Shown here: piece by piece, positions 42,384 to 50,870 of the stretch
How positions within the stretch are numbered: the stretch's first letter is position 1
Layout of the letters: each line of letters starts with the position of its first letter
Origin: Micrococcaceae bacterium Sec5.1
Lineage (GTDB): Bacteria > Actinomycetota > Actinomycetes > Actinomycetales > Micrococcaceae
NCBI GenBank assembly: GCA_039636795.1
Contig: CP143430.1
Coordinates: 4,030,001 to 4,094,000, forward strand
Length of the DNA stretch: 64,000 nucleotides
Direction: 5' to 3'
Notes under the pieces: model-generated
Seen by the model: only the letters and a program-made list of their open reading frames with translations
What the model was told of the DNA's origin: nothing
The model's database searches: none
Position numbers and translations under genes: made by a program

Positions 42384-42639
42384 ATGGATCGAATCCATGT
42401 TTCAGGCCGCACTTCAGCCTGTGGTGCTTTTCAACACCGGTGAACCAGTCTACGCAAGAACTTCGCGATAGTCGAACCGGACTAATTCCGGGCCTTCCGG
42501 CCGCTTATGAATCAATGTGAGCAGCATTATCAGTCACATTGTCCAGCAGGCGCCCGGGAGCTCCGCAGAACAGCATAAGGTAGTTTACGTCGAATCCCAT
42601 CATCCAGCCCACGAGCTGCCTGCGAAGAACGGTACATAG

Positions 42640-43869
42640 ATGTCTGCCGGAACACCTGCCGCCCGCATTTCACAACGAATCTCCGCTATTGCCGAGTCCG
42701 CCACCCTTGCCGTTGACGCCAAGGCCAAGGCACTAAAGGCCGCGGGGCGCCCCGTGATCGGTTTCGGTGCCGGCGAACCCGATTTCCCCACCCCGGACTA
42801 CATCGTCAAGGCAGCAATTGAGGCTGCTGCCCAGCCGAAGTACCACCGCTACTCCCCCGCTGCCGGGCTTCCTGAGTTGAAAAAGGCCATCGCCGATAAG
42901 ACCCTCCGGGACTCCGGCTACAAAGTGGACCCATCGCAGGTCCTGGTGACCAATGGTGGCAAGCAGGCTGTCTACAACACCTTCGCTACCTTGGTTGACC
43001 CGGGCGACGAAGTCATCATCCCCACGCCCTTCTGGACCACTTATCCGGAAGCCATCCGTCTCGCAGGCGGCGTTCCGGTGGAGGTATTCGCCGGACCCGA
43101 GCAGGGCTACCTCGTCACCATCGAGCAGTTGGAAGCCGCGCTGACGGACAAGACCAAGATCCTGCTGTTCGTCTCCCCCTCCAACCCGACCGGCGCTGTA
43201 TACAGCCCGGAGCAGGTTGCGGAGATCGGAAAGTGGGCTGCTTCCAAGGGCCTGTGGGTTGTCACGGATGAAATCTACGAGCACCTGACCTATGACGGCG
43301 TGGAGTTCACCTCAATCGCCACCGCGGCGCCGGAGCTTGGCGACAAAGTCGTCATCCTCAACGGCGTGGCCAAGACCTACGCCATGACCGGTTGGCGCGT
43401 GGGGTGGATGATCGGTCCGGCCGATGTCATCAAGGCCGCAACCAACCTCCAGTCGCACGCTACATCCAACGTCTCGAACATCATGCAGGTTGCCGCCGCC
43501 GCCGCCCTCACGGGTCCGCTGACCGCCGTCGACGAAATGAAGGTCGCCTTCGACCGCCGCCGCAAGGCAATCGTCGCCGGCCTGAACGCGATTGAGGGCG
43601 TGGAATGCCCGACGCCGACCGGCGCCTTCTACGTGTATGCCGACGTCCGCGGCCTGCTGGGTAAGGAATTCGAAACCTCCCACGGCCCGGTGCGTCCGAG
43701 CACGTCGGCAGAACTTGCCACGCTCATCCTGGACGAGGTTGAAGTTGCCATCGTTCCCGGTGAAGCATTCGGCCCCTCCGGATACGTCCGCCTGTCCTAT
43801 GCTCTCGGAGACGACGACCTCGCCGAGGGTGTCCGCAGGATCCAGGAATTCCTGGGCCGGGCGAAATAG
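42640..43869 (+). CDS. Pyridoxal phosphate-dependent aminotransferase (aspartate aminotransferase type)
   Basis: 409 residues, class I/II fold type I enzyme, cytosolic. It contains [10 protein letters not shown] near the N-terminus, [10 protein letters not shown], the [11 protein letters not shown] segment and the PLP-lysine region [14 protein letters not shown], with the substrate-carboxylate Arg near the C-terminus (YVRLSYAL). It probably interconverts aspartate and oxaloacetate or a related pair. Its position beside tRNA-Trp/secE/nusG is conserved in many actinobacteria. The start ATG has only a poor ribosome-binding site. Confidence 0.94.
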   Translation: MSAGTPAARISQRISAIAESATLAVDAKAKALKAAGRPVIGFGAGEPDFPTPDYIVKAAIEAAAQPKYHRYSPAAGLPELKKAIADKTLRDSGYKVDPSQVLVTNGGKQAVYNTFATLVDPGDEVIIPTPFWTTYPEAIRLAGGVPVEVFAGPEQGYLVTIEQLEAALTDKTKILLFVSPSNPTGAVYSPEQVAEIGKWAASKGLWVVTDEIYEHLTYDGVEFTSIATAAPELGDKVVILNGVAKTYAMTGWRVGWMIGPADVIKAATNLQSHATSNVSNIMQVAAAAALTGPLTAVDEMKVAFDRRRKAIVAGLNAIEGVECPTPTGAFYVYADVRGLLGKEFETSHGPVRPSTSAELATLILDEVEVAIVPGEAFGPSGYVRLSYALGDDDLAEGVRRIQEFLGRAK

Positions 43870-43899
43870 CTCCAACCCCAGTAGCTAATCCTGGTTGAA

Positions 43900-43930
43900 T
43901 GCTCCCGCACCAATGTTTGGTGCGGGAGCA
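43900..43930 (+). terminator. Terminator downstream of the aminotransferase gene
   Basis: Perfect 14-bp stem (43900-43913 with 43917-43930), tri-nucleotide loop and TTTCC after it on the plus strand, 31 bp after the stop. It also separates the convergent response-regulator gene. Confidence 0.88.
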
Positions 43931-43948
43931 TTTCCGGTTAAGCGGCGG

Positions 43949-44026
43949 GATGTGCGAGAGGAACCGGCAGAAGGCCGGCGGATGTGAGAGAGGATCCGTC
44001 AGAAGGCCGGCGGATGTGAGAGAAGG
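43949..44026. repeat. Tandem 32-bp repeat (about 2.4 copies) at the response-regulator 3' end
   Basis: Unit 1 at 43949-43980, unit 2 at 43981-44012 (28 of 32 bases identical) and a partial third at 44013-44026, directly abutting the stop of the response-regulator gene. Each full unit contains the palindromic GGCCGGC-type core. Noncoding; variable-number type repeat. Confidence 0.8.
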
Positions 44027-44701
44027 TCAGAGGAGGCGGCGCTCGGCGGCCCACTTGGTGAGTTCGTGTCGGCTGGAGAGCTGCAGTTTCCGGAGCACGG
44101 CGGACACATGCGTCTCCACGGTCTTGATGGAAATGAACAGCTCCTTGGCCACTTCCTTGTAGCTGTATCCGCGCGCGATGAGTCGCATCACTTCCAGCTC
44201 ACGCGCCGAGAGGCGGTCCAATTCGTCGTCCGCGATGTCCGCCGGTGCTGTACCAAAGGCGTCCAGCACGAAACCAGCAAGCCGGGGTGAGAAGACGGCG
44301 TCGCCATCGGCCACGCGGATCACGGCATCGGAAATCCCGGCACCAGAGATCGTCTTGGTGACGTAGCCTCGGGCGCCAGCCCGGATCACTGCCACCACGT
44401 CCTCGGCTGCGTCTGAAACACTCAGTGCCAGAAAGCTGGTGGTGCCCAGGAGCGCAGCGGACCCCGCAATGACCTCGCGCCCTCCGCCGCCAAGGCCGCC
44501 AGGAAGGTGGACGTCCAGGAGGACAACCTCAGGCCGGGTTTCCGCAATGACAGCGATGGCCTCCTCGACTGTGCCCGCCTCGCCCACGACGTCCATGCGG
44601 TGATCGAGATCCGCCTTCAGCCCGGAACGGAAGATCGTGTGGTCATCAACGATCACCACACGCACACTGCGCGGCTCACCGCTTTGGGAAGTGTTGCTCA
44701 T
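44027..44701 (-). CDS. LuxR/NarL-family response regulator (LiaR-like)
   Basis: 224 residues: receiver domain with Asp19-Asp20 and phospho-acceptor Asp63 (VVLLDVHLPGG), conserved Thr/Ser and Lys (GYVTKTI), then a C-terminal NarL-type helix-turn-helix (LSARELEVMRLIARGYSYKE ... TVETHVSAVLRKL). It overlaps the kinase gene (ATGA), so the two form a two-component pair. The likely targets are the divergent PspC-type genes at 46389-48766, whose upstream region carries repeated CAGGG motifs. Confidence 0.95.
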   Translation of the reverse strand: MSNTSQSGEPRSVRVVIVDDHTIFRSGLKADLDHRMDVVGEAGTVEEAIAVIAETRPEVVLLDVHLPGGLGGGGREVIAGSAALLGTTSFLALSVSDAAEDVVAVIRAGARGYVTKTISGAGISDAVIRVADGDAVFSPRLAGFVLDAFGTAPADIADDELDRLSARELEVMRLIARGYSYKEVAKELFISIKTVETHVSAVLRKLQLSSRHELTKWAAERRLL

Positions 44702-46263
44702 TGCCGTGGTTCTCCATTCCGTACTTCACGGTTCCGTATGTCAGTTCTGCGCACATCCCCAGTCCGCTCCCCGGTGCGCGTATCTCCAGTGCGCGTATCG
44801 CCGCCATCGGCGTTGAGCGAAGGGAGGGCCAGCCGCACTTCGGTTCCGTCCCTGCTGCTGTTGATGGTTGCCGTGCCTCCGTGACGCTTCATGCGGCCGA
44901 TAATTGATTCCTTGACGCCCAGCCTGTCGTCGGGGACCGCTTCAAGGTCAAATCCCGGACCGCGGTCCTTGATGAAGACCTCGGTGCTGCCTGCCGTGCT
45001 CTCCATGTAGACGGATACTGTTCCGCCAGCGTGCCGGGCCGCATTGAGCATGGCTTCCCTGGCTGCCTGGACCAGTGCCTCGTGCCTGTCCGTCATGTCG
45101 GCGTCGCCCACGGTTACCACCTCCACGGCCTGGCCGTGGGCATCCTCGACTTCGGCGGCCACGGCTTTGATCCGCTCGGCCAGCAGCCCGGCATCCTTGG
45201 CGGCATCAGTGAAGAGCCAGGACCGAAGTTCACGTTCCTGCGCCCTCGCCAGCCGAACAACGTCTTGCTCTGAGCCTGCCCTACGCTGGATCAGCGCAAG
45301 GGTTTGCAACACTGAATCGTGCAGGTGGGCTGCGATCTCCGCGCGCTCGGTTTCCCGTACACGCCCCGCCCGTTCAGTCTCGAGGTCCTTCCAGAACTTC
45401 AGTCCCCACGGCAGCAGGACCAAGGCAACGCCGCCGAGGACAGCAACGGATGCCAGGAGCGCCAGCCAGGTCTGCTCCCAGGATCCCGATCCGGACACCA
45501 TGACCAGGACCCCGGCCACCACCAGCGCAAGGCCAGCTGCCAGGCGGACCCAGCCACCAGCCTGGTCGGCCTTGGTCTTGTCCACCAAGCCGGCCCTGCG
45601 GGTCTCGTCGAGTTGCATCCATGCGATCGCCGCGCCGCCCAGGATCGCAGCTGCGGGAATCAGCGTTCCCAAGGGCACATCGACGCCGAACTGGCGTGCA
45701 ATCAGGATCGCCGCCACGAGGAGCAGGCCGGCGCCGAGCAGGATCTCCTTGCCATACTGGATTCGCCGAAAGTTGAACCGGGAAACCGGTAACGCCCGGC
45801 CTCCGGATTGGGCCCAACCGCCGGACGGAGCTGCCGTGCTGCCAGTAGTTGTCGCATCGAACTGTGGGCGCCCAGGCAGTGCACCCACGCCTGTTGCAGT
45901 ATCCCTTACCGGAAGGTTTCCACTCACCGTTGGAGTGCCGGCCACCGCTGGTGCGGGTCCGGCGTCGGGCGCTTTGGGCGCATGCTGCACCGCAGCGACG
46001 TCAGGCGGAAGGCTGACTGCAGGAGCAATAGGCGACGCCGGCCGGCGGGCATTGCGGCGCGCGCTCTCATCCGCGGTGGGAACCATGGTCCAGAGCCAGG
46101 CGTAGAAGGCCAGTCCCGCTCCACCGGCGAAGCAGGCAAGGACCATGCCCAGCCGAACGTACTTCACGGGCCAGCCCAAATGGTCGGCCAATCCGCTGCA
46201 GACGCCGGCGATCATGCGGTCGCTGCTGCGGACCAGCGGCGGGCGTTGTACAGCGGTTGTCAT
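44698..46263 (-). CDS. PspC-domain sensor histidine kinase (LiaS-like)
   Basis: About 521 residues. An N-terminal PspC domain (SSDRMIAGVCSGLADHLGWP plus one membrane helix) is followed by a Pro/Ala/Thr linker, four or so membrane helices and a HisKA_3-type dimerisation helix with the phosphorylated His in EIAAHLHDSVLQTL. The HATPase domain shows AMLNAARHAGG and DRGPGFDLEAVPDDRLG. It probably senses envelope or membrane stress through the PspC part. The ATG at 46263 is chosen over an upstream TTG at 46275. Confidence 0.93.
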   Translation of the reverse strand: MTTAVQRPPLVRSSDRMIAGVCSGLADHLGWPVKYVRLGMVLACFAGGAGLAFYAWLWTMVPTADESARRNARRPASPIAPAVSLPPDVAAVQHAPKAPDAGPAPAVAGTPTVSGNLPVRDTATGVGALPGRPQFDATTTGSTAAPSGGWAQSGGRALPVSRFNFRRIQYGKEILLGAGLLLVAAILIARQFGVDVPLGTLIPAAAILGGAAIAWMQLDETRRAGLVDKTKADQAGGWVRLAAGLALVVAGVLVMVSGSGSWEQTWLALLASVAVLGGVALVLLPWGLKFWKDLETERAGRVRETERAEIAAHLHDSVLQTLALIQRRAGSEQDVVRLARAQERELRSWLFTDAAKDAGLLAERIKAVAAEVEDAHGQAVEVVTVGDADMTDRHEALVQAAREAMLNAARHAGGTVSVYMESTAGSTEVFIKDRGPGFDLEAVPDDRLGVKESIIGRMKRHGGTATINSSRDGTEVRLALPSLNADGGDTRTGDTRTGERTGDVRRTDIRNREVRNGEPRQ

Positions 46264-46282
46264 GTACCAATCCAAACACGGA

Positions 46283-46366
46283 TCAGGGTTGCCCGGACCT
46301 GAATCCGGCGTTCTTCGGGGGTCCCTCAGGGATCATTCAGGGTATCCCCCAGTAGAGGGCAGGGTA
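46283..46366. promoter_or_regulatory. Repeated CAGGG motifs in the divergent kinase/PspC promoter region
   Basis: Four copies of (T/G)CAGGG(T/A)(T/A) in the same orientation at 46283, 46326, 46337 and 46359, in the 125 bp between the divergent kinase and PspC/LiaF-like genes. TCCCTCAGGGA and GGGTACCC palindromes overlap them. They are candidates for response-regulator binding sites. Confidence 0.4.
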
Positions 46367-46388
46367 CCCGGGACGGCAGGATCGAAGT

Positions 46389-47981
46389 ATGAACGCGAAC
46401 AGCATGAACCCAGAGGGATCCGGAACGCCTGGCAATGCCGGCACACCCGATCCCGACGCCAACGCCGGCACTTCCGCCGGCGCATCGGCGGGTCCCTCCG
46501 CCGGCGCCCCCGGGGAACCGTCCACCCACTCCTATCCTTCATCCGGTACCGGTCCCGCTGCACCCCATACTGCACCACGGCAGAACTTCTTCGACTGGAT
46601 CCGCAGCCAGGGTGTCCGCCGCGGGCCGGACCGCTGGATTGGTGGCGTCTCCAGCGGAGTTGCGCACCGCTTTGGCATCGACCCCCTGATTGTTCGGGGC
46701 ATCTTCATCGTCCTGGCACTCTTCGCCGGCATTGGCGTCCTGCTTTACGGCCTGGCGTGGGCCTTGCTGCCCGAACCTGACGGCCGCATCCACGTTCAGG
46801 AAGCAGCCGCCGGGCGTTGGTCCGGCGGCATGACGGGTGCCTTGATCACCACGATCATCGGCCTGCCCGGCCTGGGCCGCGGATTCTGGGGCTGGGGCTG
46901 GAACGGCCTTCCGGGCGTGCTGTGGACGCTCTTCTGGGTGGGCGGCGTCATCTACCTCATCTACTACCTGGTACAACGCAACAAAGGATCGAAGGCAGCC
47001 CGGCCCATGAACCAGCAGAACTTCGCGGCCACGTCTTACGGAACGGGCACTTCCTACGCAACGGGCACCGCCTACGGAGCCCCCACGGCCTACGGAACCC
47101 CAACAGCCACCGGGACAAGCCCTGTTGCCGGGACCAGCACTCCTACCGGGACCAACAGCGGCGTGCCGGTGTACGGTCAAGGCCAGCCAGGCACAAAGCC
47201 GCAGGATCGTGCGGCTGGCCCCTACGAGCCATCAGGTCCGCGGCCTCCCTACGGCCCCACTCCTCCCTACGGACCCACTCCTCCGCAGGGCGGCCAGCCT
47301 TTTAGCGGCCAGCCCCACAACGGTGAACCCAAGCCGCCGCGCGCCAGGCGCAAGGGTCCCGGGGCAGCCATCGTAGCGGTTACTGCGGGTGTGGCACTGC
47401 TGGTTGGCGGCACCTTGAAAGCGCTGGACGCCGGCAACATCATCGAGCTCGGCAACGCAGCCAACGCCGTCGTGTGGGCAACGGGCGCAGCCGTACTGGG
47501 TTTGGGCATCCTCTTTGCAGGCTTGCGGGGACGGACCTCCGGTTTCCTCGGTTTCCTGGCAGTAGTGGCCCTGATCATCGGTGGAATCTTCAATGTTGTC
47601 CCACGGAATGGTGATCGCTTCACCTTCCATGACGTGGACTGGGCACCGCTAAGTATCGAGCAGGCCCGGCAGGGTGTCGACGTCACCGGCGGCAAAGGAA
47701 CAGTGAACTTGGACGACCTGGACCTGACACCTCCGCTCACCACCGAAATCGTGGTCCCCGTGGACGCCACCTTCAGCAACGTCACCGTCATCATCCCGAA
47801 AGACGTACCCGTTGAGGTCAGGGCGGATATGACCTTCGGCAACCTGAACGAACACGGCTCGGACCGCGGCGGCCGCCTCCAGGACGAGCGAACGGTCTAC
47901 AACGCCGAAAAGCCCGGGGCCAACCTTGTGGTGGAAATCGATGGCACATTCAGCAACGTGACCATCCAGGAAGGAAACTGA
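46389..47981 (+). CDS. PspC-domain membrane protein with LiaF-like C-terminus
   Basis: 530 residues. A low-complexity Gly/Ala/Ser/Pro head is followed by a PspC domain (RRGPDRWIGGVSSGVAHRFG, then a membrane helix), two further helices, a long Tyr/Gly/Thr/Pro-rich linker (residues ~210-310), about three helices, and a C-terminal beta-rich domain of the LiaF/toastrack type (FSNVTVIIPKDVPVEV, TFGNL, FSNVTIQEG). LiaF in Bacillus inhibits the LiaRS pair, so this may be the cognate modulator of the kinase on the opposite strand. First gene of a three-gene unit. Confidence 0.9.
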   Translation: MNANSMNPEGSGTPGNAGTPDPDANAGTSAGASAGPSAGAPGEPSTHSYPSSGTGPAAPHTAPRQNFFDWIRSQGVRRGPDRWIGGVSSGVAHRFGIDPLIVRGIFIVLALFAGIGVLLYGLAWALLPEPDGRIHVQEAAAGRWSGGMTGALITTIIGLPGLGRGFWGWGWNGLPGVLWTLFWVGGVIYLIYYLVQRNKGSKAARPMNQQNFAATSYGTGTSYATGTAYGAPTAYGTPTATGTSPVAGTSTPTGTNSGVPVYGQGQPGTKPQDRAAGPYEPSGPRPPYGPTPPYGPTPPQGGQPFSGQPHNGEPKPPRARRKGPGAAIVAVTAGVALLVGGTLKALDAGNIIELGNAANAVVWATGAAVLGLGILFAGLRGRTSGFLGFLAVVALIIGGIFNVVPRNGDRFTFHDVDWAPLSIEQARQGVDVTGGKGTVNLDDLDLTPPLTTEIVVPVDATFSNVTVIIPKDVPVEVRADMTFGNLNEHGSDRGGRLQDERTVYNAEKPGANLVVEIDGTFSNVTIQEGN

Positions 47982-47982
47982 C

Positions 47983-48444
47983 ATGAGCACGAACGAGCCA
48001 AGCAAGGCACGCGAAGCAGGGGAAAACAGCAGTGATGCCAAGAACCCGGTGGACACCACTCCGCTCGCCAAGGAACAGGACAACAGTCCAACGGAACCCC
48101 TGACAAGGGAGCCGCTGACCAAGGAGCCGGCACCCGCACCGCAGCTCCAGCCAGTACCACGACTCCAGCCAATACCGCTCACGCCATCGCTTGAGCCCGC
48201 CTATCGGGTGGAACGGACCATCGACGACGACCAACCGCAGCAGGCGCGGATCGGCACCGTGGTGTGGGGGTTGATTGTGATTGCCCTGGCGGCTTTGTTG
48301 GTCATCTCCACCCTTGGTTGGGTGGTGCTGGATGGCACGTATGTGCTGATCGGCCTCATGATCGGTGCGGGCGCAGCCTTGGTCATCGGAGGACTCCTTG
48401 CCGCCCGCAGGAGTGCGGGTAAATCAAAGACCCCGGCCGAGTAG
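47983..48444 (+). CDS. Small membrane protein of the PspC cluster, unknown function
   Basis: 153 residues. The first ~85 are polar, with Pro/Glu/Leu repeats (EPLTREPLTKEPAPAPQLQP). Two membrane helices follow (IGTVVWGLIVIALAALLVI and VLIGLMIGAGAALVIGGLLA). It starts one base after the stop of the PspC/LiaF-like gene with AAGGAAAC upstream, so it is translated from the same mRNA. No known domain was recognised. Confidence 0.85.
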   Translation: MSTNEPSKAREAGENSSDAKNPVDTTPLAKEQDNSPTEPLTREPLTKEPAPAPQLQPVPRLQPIPLTPSLEPAYRVERTIDDDQPQQARIGTVVWGLIVIALAALLVISTLGWVVLDGTYVLIGLMIGAGAALVIGGLLAARRSAGKSKTPAE

Positions 48445-48517
48445 CTGCCTGTACCAATTACACCAACGAGGCAGGTACTTACGTGACAAAGCAACCACAA
48501 CAAGGAAGTCTGTAGCC

Positions 48518-48766
48518 ATGGACAAGTTCTTCAGCATCGTCAGGGGCTTCGGCCTGAAGCGTGGACCCCAGCGCTGGTTGGGTGGCGTCTGTGGTGGCAT
48601 TGCCGCGAAGCTCAGGGTGGATGTGGCATATGTCCGGGTGGCTTTCCTGCTCTTCTGCCTCTTGCCAGGACCAGCGGCGGTGTTCTATATCCTCGCCTGG
48701 CTCATACTGCCGGACCAGAAGAACAGGATCGCGCTGGAGTCGTTCATCAGCCAGCGCTCCCGTTAG
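48518..48766 (+). CDS. Minimal PspC-domain protein
   Basis: 82 residues, a stand-alone PspC domain: RGPQRWLGGVCGGIAAKLRV followed by the hydrophobic segment VRVAFLLFCLLPGPAAVFYILAWLIL (in parts). AAGGAAG lies ~9 bp before the ATG at 48518. An in-frame start further upstream lies inside the preceding gene. A strong terminator follows. Third PspC module of this locus. Confidence 0.92.
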   Translation: MDKFFSIVRGFGLKRGPQRWLGGVCGGIAAKLRVDVAYVRVAFLLFCLLPGPAAVFYILAWLILPDQKNRIALESFISQRSR

Positions 48767-48802
48767 GCGCGCAACGATCGGCAACTTCGACGTCAGCGAC
48801 AC

Positions 48803-48830
48803 AAAGCGCCCCGCCGCAGCGGGGCGCTTT
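48803..48830 (+). terminator. Terminator after the PspC gene cluster
   Basis: Perfect 12-bp stem (48803-48814 with 48819-48830), CGCA tetraloop and TTTCGTTGTTTTC downstream, 36 bp after the PspC stop. Confidence 0.93.
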
Positions 48831-48909
48831 CGTTGTTTTCAGAGAGATTTCCAATACCGCACGGCCGGGGTCAAAAGTAACCATTTGTGTCCCACCCCAC
48901 ATCGACGTC

Positions 48910-48915
48910 TACAAT
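48910..48915 (+). promoter_or_regulatory. Candidate -10 box of pfkA
   Basis: TACAAT, 58 bp before the pfkA ATG, fits TAnnnT closely. The -35 region (GTGTCC at 17 bp spacing) is poor. Confidence 0.5.
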
Positions 48916-48973
48916 CGTTGGGAGCTCAGCGTGGCGCTCCAGACGTATTCCTCCAAGCCATGAGTGAGCAAAC

Positions 48974-49999
48974 ATGAAAATTGGCATTCTTACCAGCGGT
49001 GGCGACTGCCCCGGACTCAACGCAGTAATCCGTGGAGCGGTCCTGAAGGGGATCGCAATCCACGGCCAGGAGTTCGTGGGTTTCAAGGACGGCTGGCGCG
49101 GCGTTGTGGAAGGTGATGTCATCGACATCCCCCGCACCTTGGTCCGCGGTATCGCCAAGCAGGGCGGCACCATCCTGGGCACCTCACGTACCAACCCGTT
49201 TGAAAATGGTGGTGGCCCGGACGTCATCAAGGCCCACATGGAACGCCTGGGCATTGACGCCATCATCGCAATTGGCGGCGAAGGTACTCTGGCGGCAGCA
49301 AAACGGCTCACCGATGCCGGACTGAAAATTGTTGGTGTTCCCAAGACCGTGGACAACGACCTCGACGCAACGGACTACACCTTCGGTTTCGATACAGCGG
49401 TTGAAATCGCCACCGAAGCAATCGACCGCCTCCGCACCACCGGCGAGTCCCACCACCGCTGCATGATCGCCGAGGTCATGGGCCGACACGTAGGCTGGAT
49501 CGCCCTGCACGCCGGAATGGCAGCTGGTGCACACGCCATCCTTATCCCGGAACAGACGGTCAGCATCGAGCAGATCACCGAATGGGTCCAGGAAGCCCAC
49601 GACCGTGGCCGCGCGCCGCTGGTGGTGGTAGCAGAGGGCTTCGTTCCGGACCACATGGAATCTCCCCACTCCGAACGCGGACTGGACACTTTTGGCCGTC
49701 CCCGCCTGGGTGGAATCGCCGACCAGCTCGCGCCGGAAATCGAAGCACGCACAGGCATAGAGACCCGCGCCACCATTCTTGGCCATATCCAGCGTGGCGG
49801 CGTACCAACTGCCTATGACCGCGTCCTTGCAACCCGCCTGGGCATGGCAGCCATCGATTCAGTGGTGGAGGGCCGTTGGGGCACCATGGTGGCCCTGAAG
49901 GGCACGGACATCTCCCACGTTGGTTTCGAAGAAGCACTGGGTAAGCTCAAGACTGTTCCCCAGCACCGCTACGACGAAGCGAGTGTGCTCTTCGGCTAG
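48974..49999 (+). CDS. pfkA: 6-phosphofructokinase
   Basis: 341 residues, phosphorylates fructose 6-phosphate in glycolysis. It shows the N-terminal LTSGGDCPGLNA, GGEGT at 101-105, PKTVDND at 123-129 with catalytic Asp127, and the MGRHVGWIA and HIQRGGVPTAYDR substrate motifs. Gly104 is the residue linked with ATP use (PPi enzymes have Asp there), while Lys124 is more usual in PPi enzymes. This mixture is typical of the actinobacterial clade; ATP is the better guess. It is followed 17 bp later by a GNAT gene. Confidence 0.96.
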   Translation: MKIGILTSGGDCPGLNAVIRGAVLKGIAIHGQEFVGFKDGWRGVVEGDVIDIPRTLVRGIAKQGGTILGTSRTNPFENGGGPDVIKAHMERLGIDAIIAIGGEGTLAAAKRLTDAGLKIVGVPKTVDNDLDATDYTFGFDTAVEIATEAIDRLRTTGESHHRCMIAEVMGRHVGWIALHAGMAAGAHAILIPEQTVSIEQITEWVQEAHDRGRAPLVVVAEGFVPDHMESPHSERGLDTFGRPRLGGIADQLAPEIEARTGIETRATILGHIQRGGVPTAYDRVLATRLGMAAIDSVVEGRWGTMVALKGTDISHVGFEEALGKLKTVPQHRYDEASVLFG

Positions 50000-50016
50000 T
50001 CGGCTAGGCTGAATCC

Positions 50017-50766
50017 ATGACTCTTGAGCCCACGTCCGCTGCCATTATCCAGCTGGCGTGGGCTCGCCATTTGGGGTTCGACGACGACGCTTTCGCCGCC
50101 GCTGCGGCCCGGGCCACCACTTCTGCGGTGGACCCGAGCGACCCCTCAAACCGCATCACCCGCCTCGATGAATCGGCGCGGGCGGTTGTTTTCCTGCGCC
50201 TTTTTGGTGCCTCGGCGTTGGTGGGACCACAATGGGTCCTCGACGCAGCCGCTGGAATTCCAGACACCGAACTTGCCCAGCATGTGACGCTGTTGACCCT
50301 CACGCGGTCGCACGGTGGACATGGCCTCGGGTCCTCAGCCTTGTTCTTTGCCGACGACCTCCCGCTCAATCAACCCTCCGAAGACCTCACGGTCTCGCGA
50401 GGCAATCCAGAAGCGGTAGCGCTGGAAGGTCTGTGCCCCCCGGATGACGTCAACGAAGTGGGCCTGCAAGCCCTGGAGCACCGCTTCACCATCATGCACC
50501 ACGAAGAAGAGCAGCCCACTCCCGTGGCCTGTGGGGCCTACTCCGAGTGGGAGGGGATCCTGGCCAACATGGGCGTTCTGGTAGCACCGCCCTGGCGCCG
50601 GCGGGGCCTGGGAACGCTGGCTGCATCGATTGCTGCCCACGAGGCCCTGGCCGCGGGGCTGACGCTCCAGTGGAAGGCCGATGTCAGCAACAGCAGCGCG
50701 CTCGCGATGGCCCGTAGCTTGGGATTCGCCACTGGCGGACTCCATGCGAGCGTGCTGCTCGGCTAA
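50017..50766 (+). CDS. GNAT-family N-acetyltransferase
   Basis: 249 residues. The C-terminal half is a GNAT domain with the acetyl-CoA loop VAPPWRRRGLGTLAAS and the alpha4 region NSSALAMARSLGF. The N-terminal half is a helical region without clear motif, as in FR47-like acetyltransferases. It lies 17 bp downstream of pfkA and is probably co-transcribed. Substrate unknown. Confidence 0.88.
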   Translation: MTLEPTSAAIIQLAWARHLGFDDDAFAAAAARATTSAVDPSDPSNRITRLDESARAVVFLRLFGASALVGPQWVLDAAAGIPDTELAQHVTLLTLTRSHGGHGLGSSALFFADDLPLNQPSEDLTVSRGNPEAVALEGLCPPDDVNEVGLQALEHRFTIMHHEEEQPTPVACGAYSEWEGILANMGVLVAPPWRRRGLGTLAASIAAHEALAAGLTLQWKADVSNSSALAMARSLGFATGGLHASVLLG

Positions 50767-50804
50767 CAAGGAATCGAACGGGCCCAGCTTTGGTCTTGGC
50801 AAGC

Positions 50805-50837
50805 GCTGGTCCTGCCCCTGTCCGGGTCAGGACCAGC
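50805..50837. terminator. Hairpin between convergent GNAT and exporter genes
   Basis: Perfect 10-bp stem GCTGGTCCTG/CAGGACCAGC (50805-50814 with 50828-50837). A further GGGCTGGTCC (50846-50855) can pair with the same right arm, giving an alternative fold. No U-tract; probably a bidirectional end for the convergent genes. Confidence 0.55.
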
Positions 50838-50870
50838 CCAAGAATGGGCTGGTCCCCGCCGTTTGCCGCG

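Noticed and set aside
43949..44026. CRISPR-like array
   Set aside because: Units are head-to-tail without spacers, only 2.4 copies and no cas genes; a simple tandem repeat.
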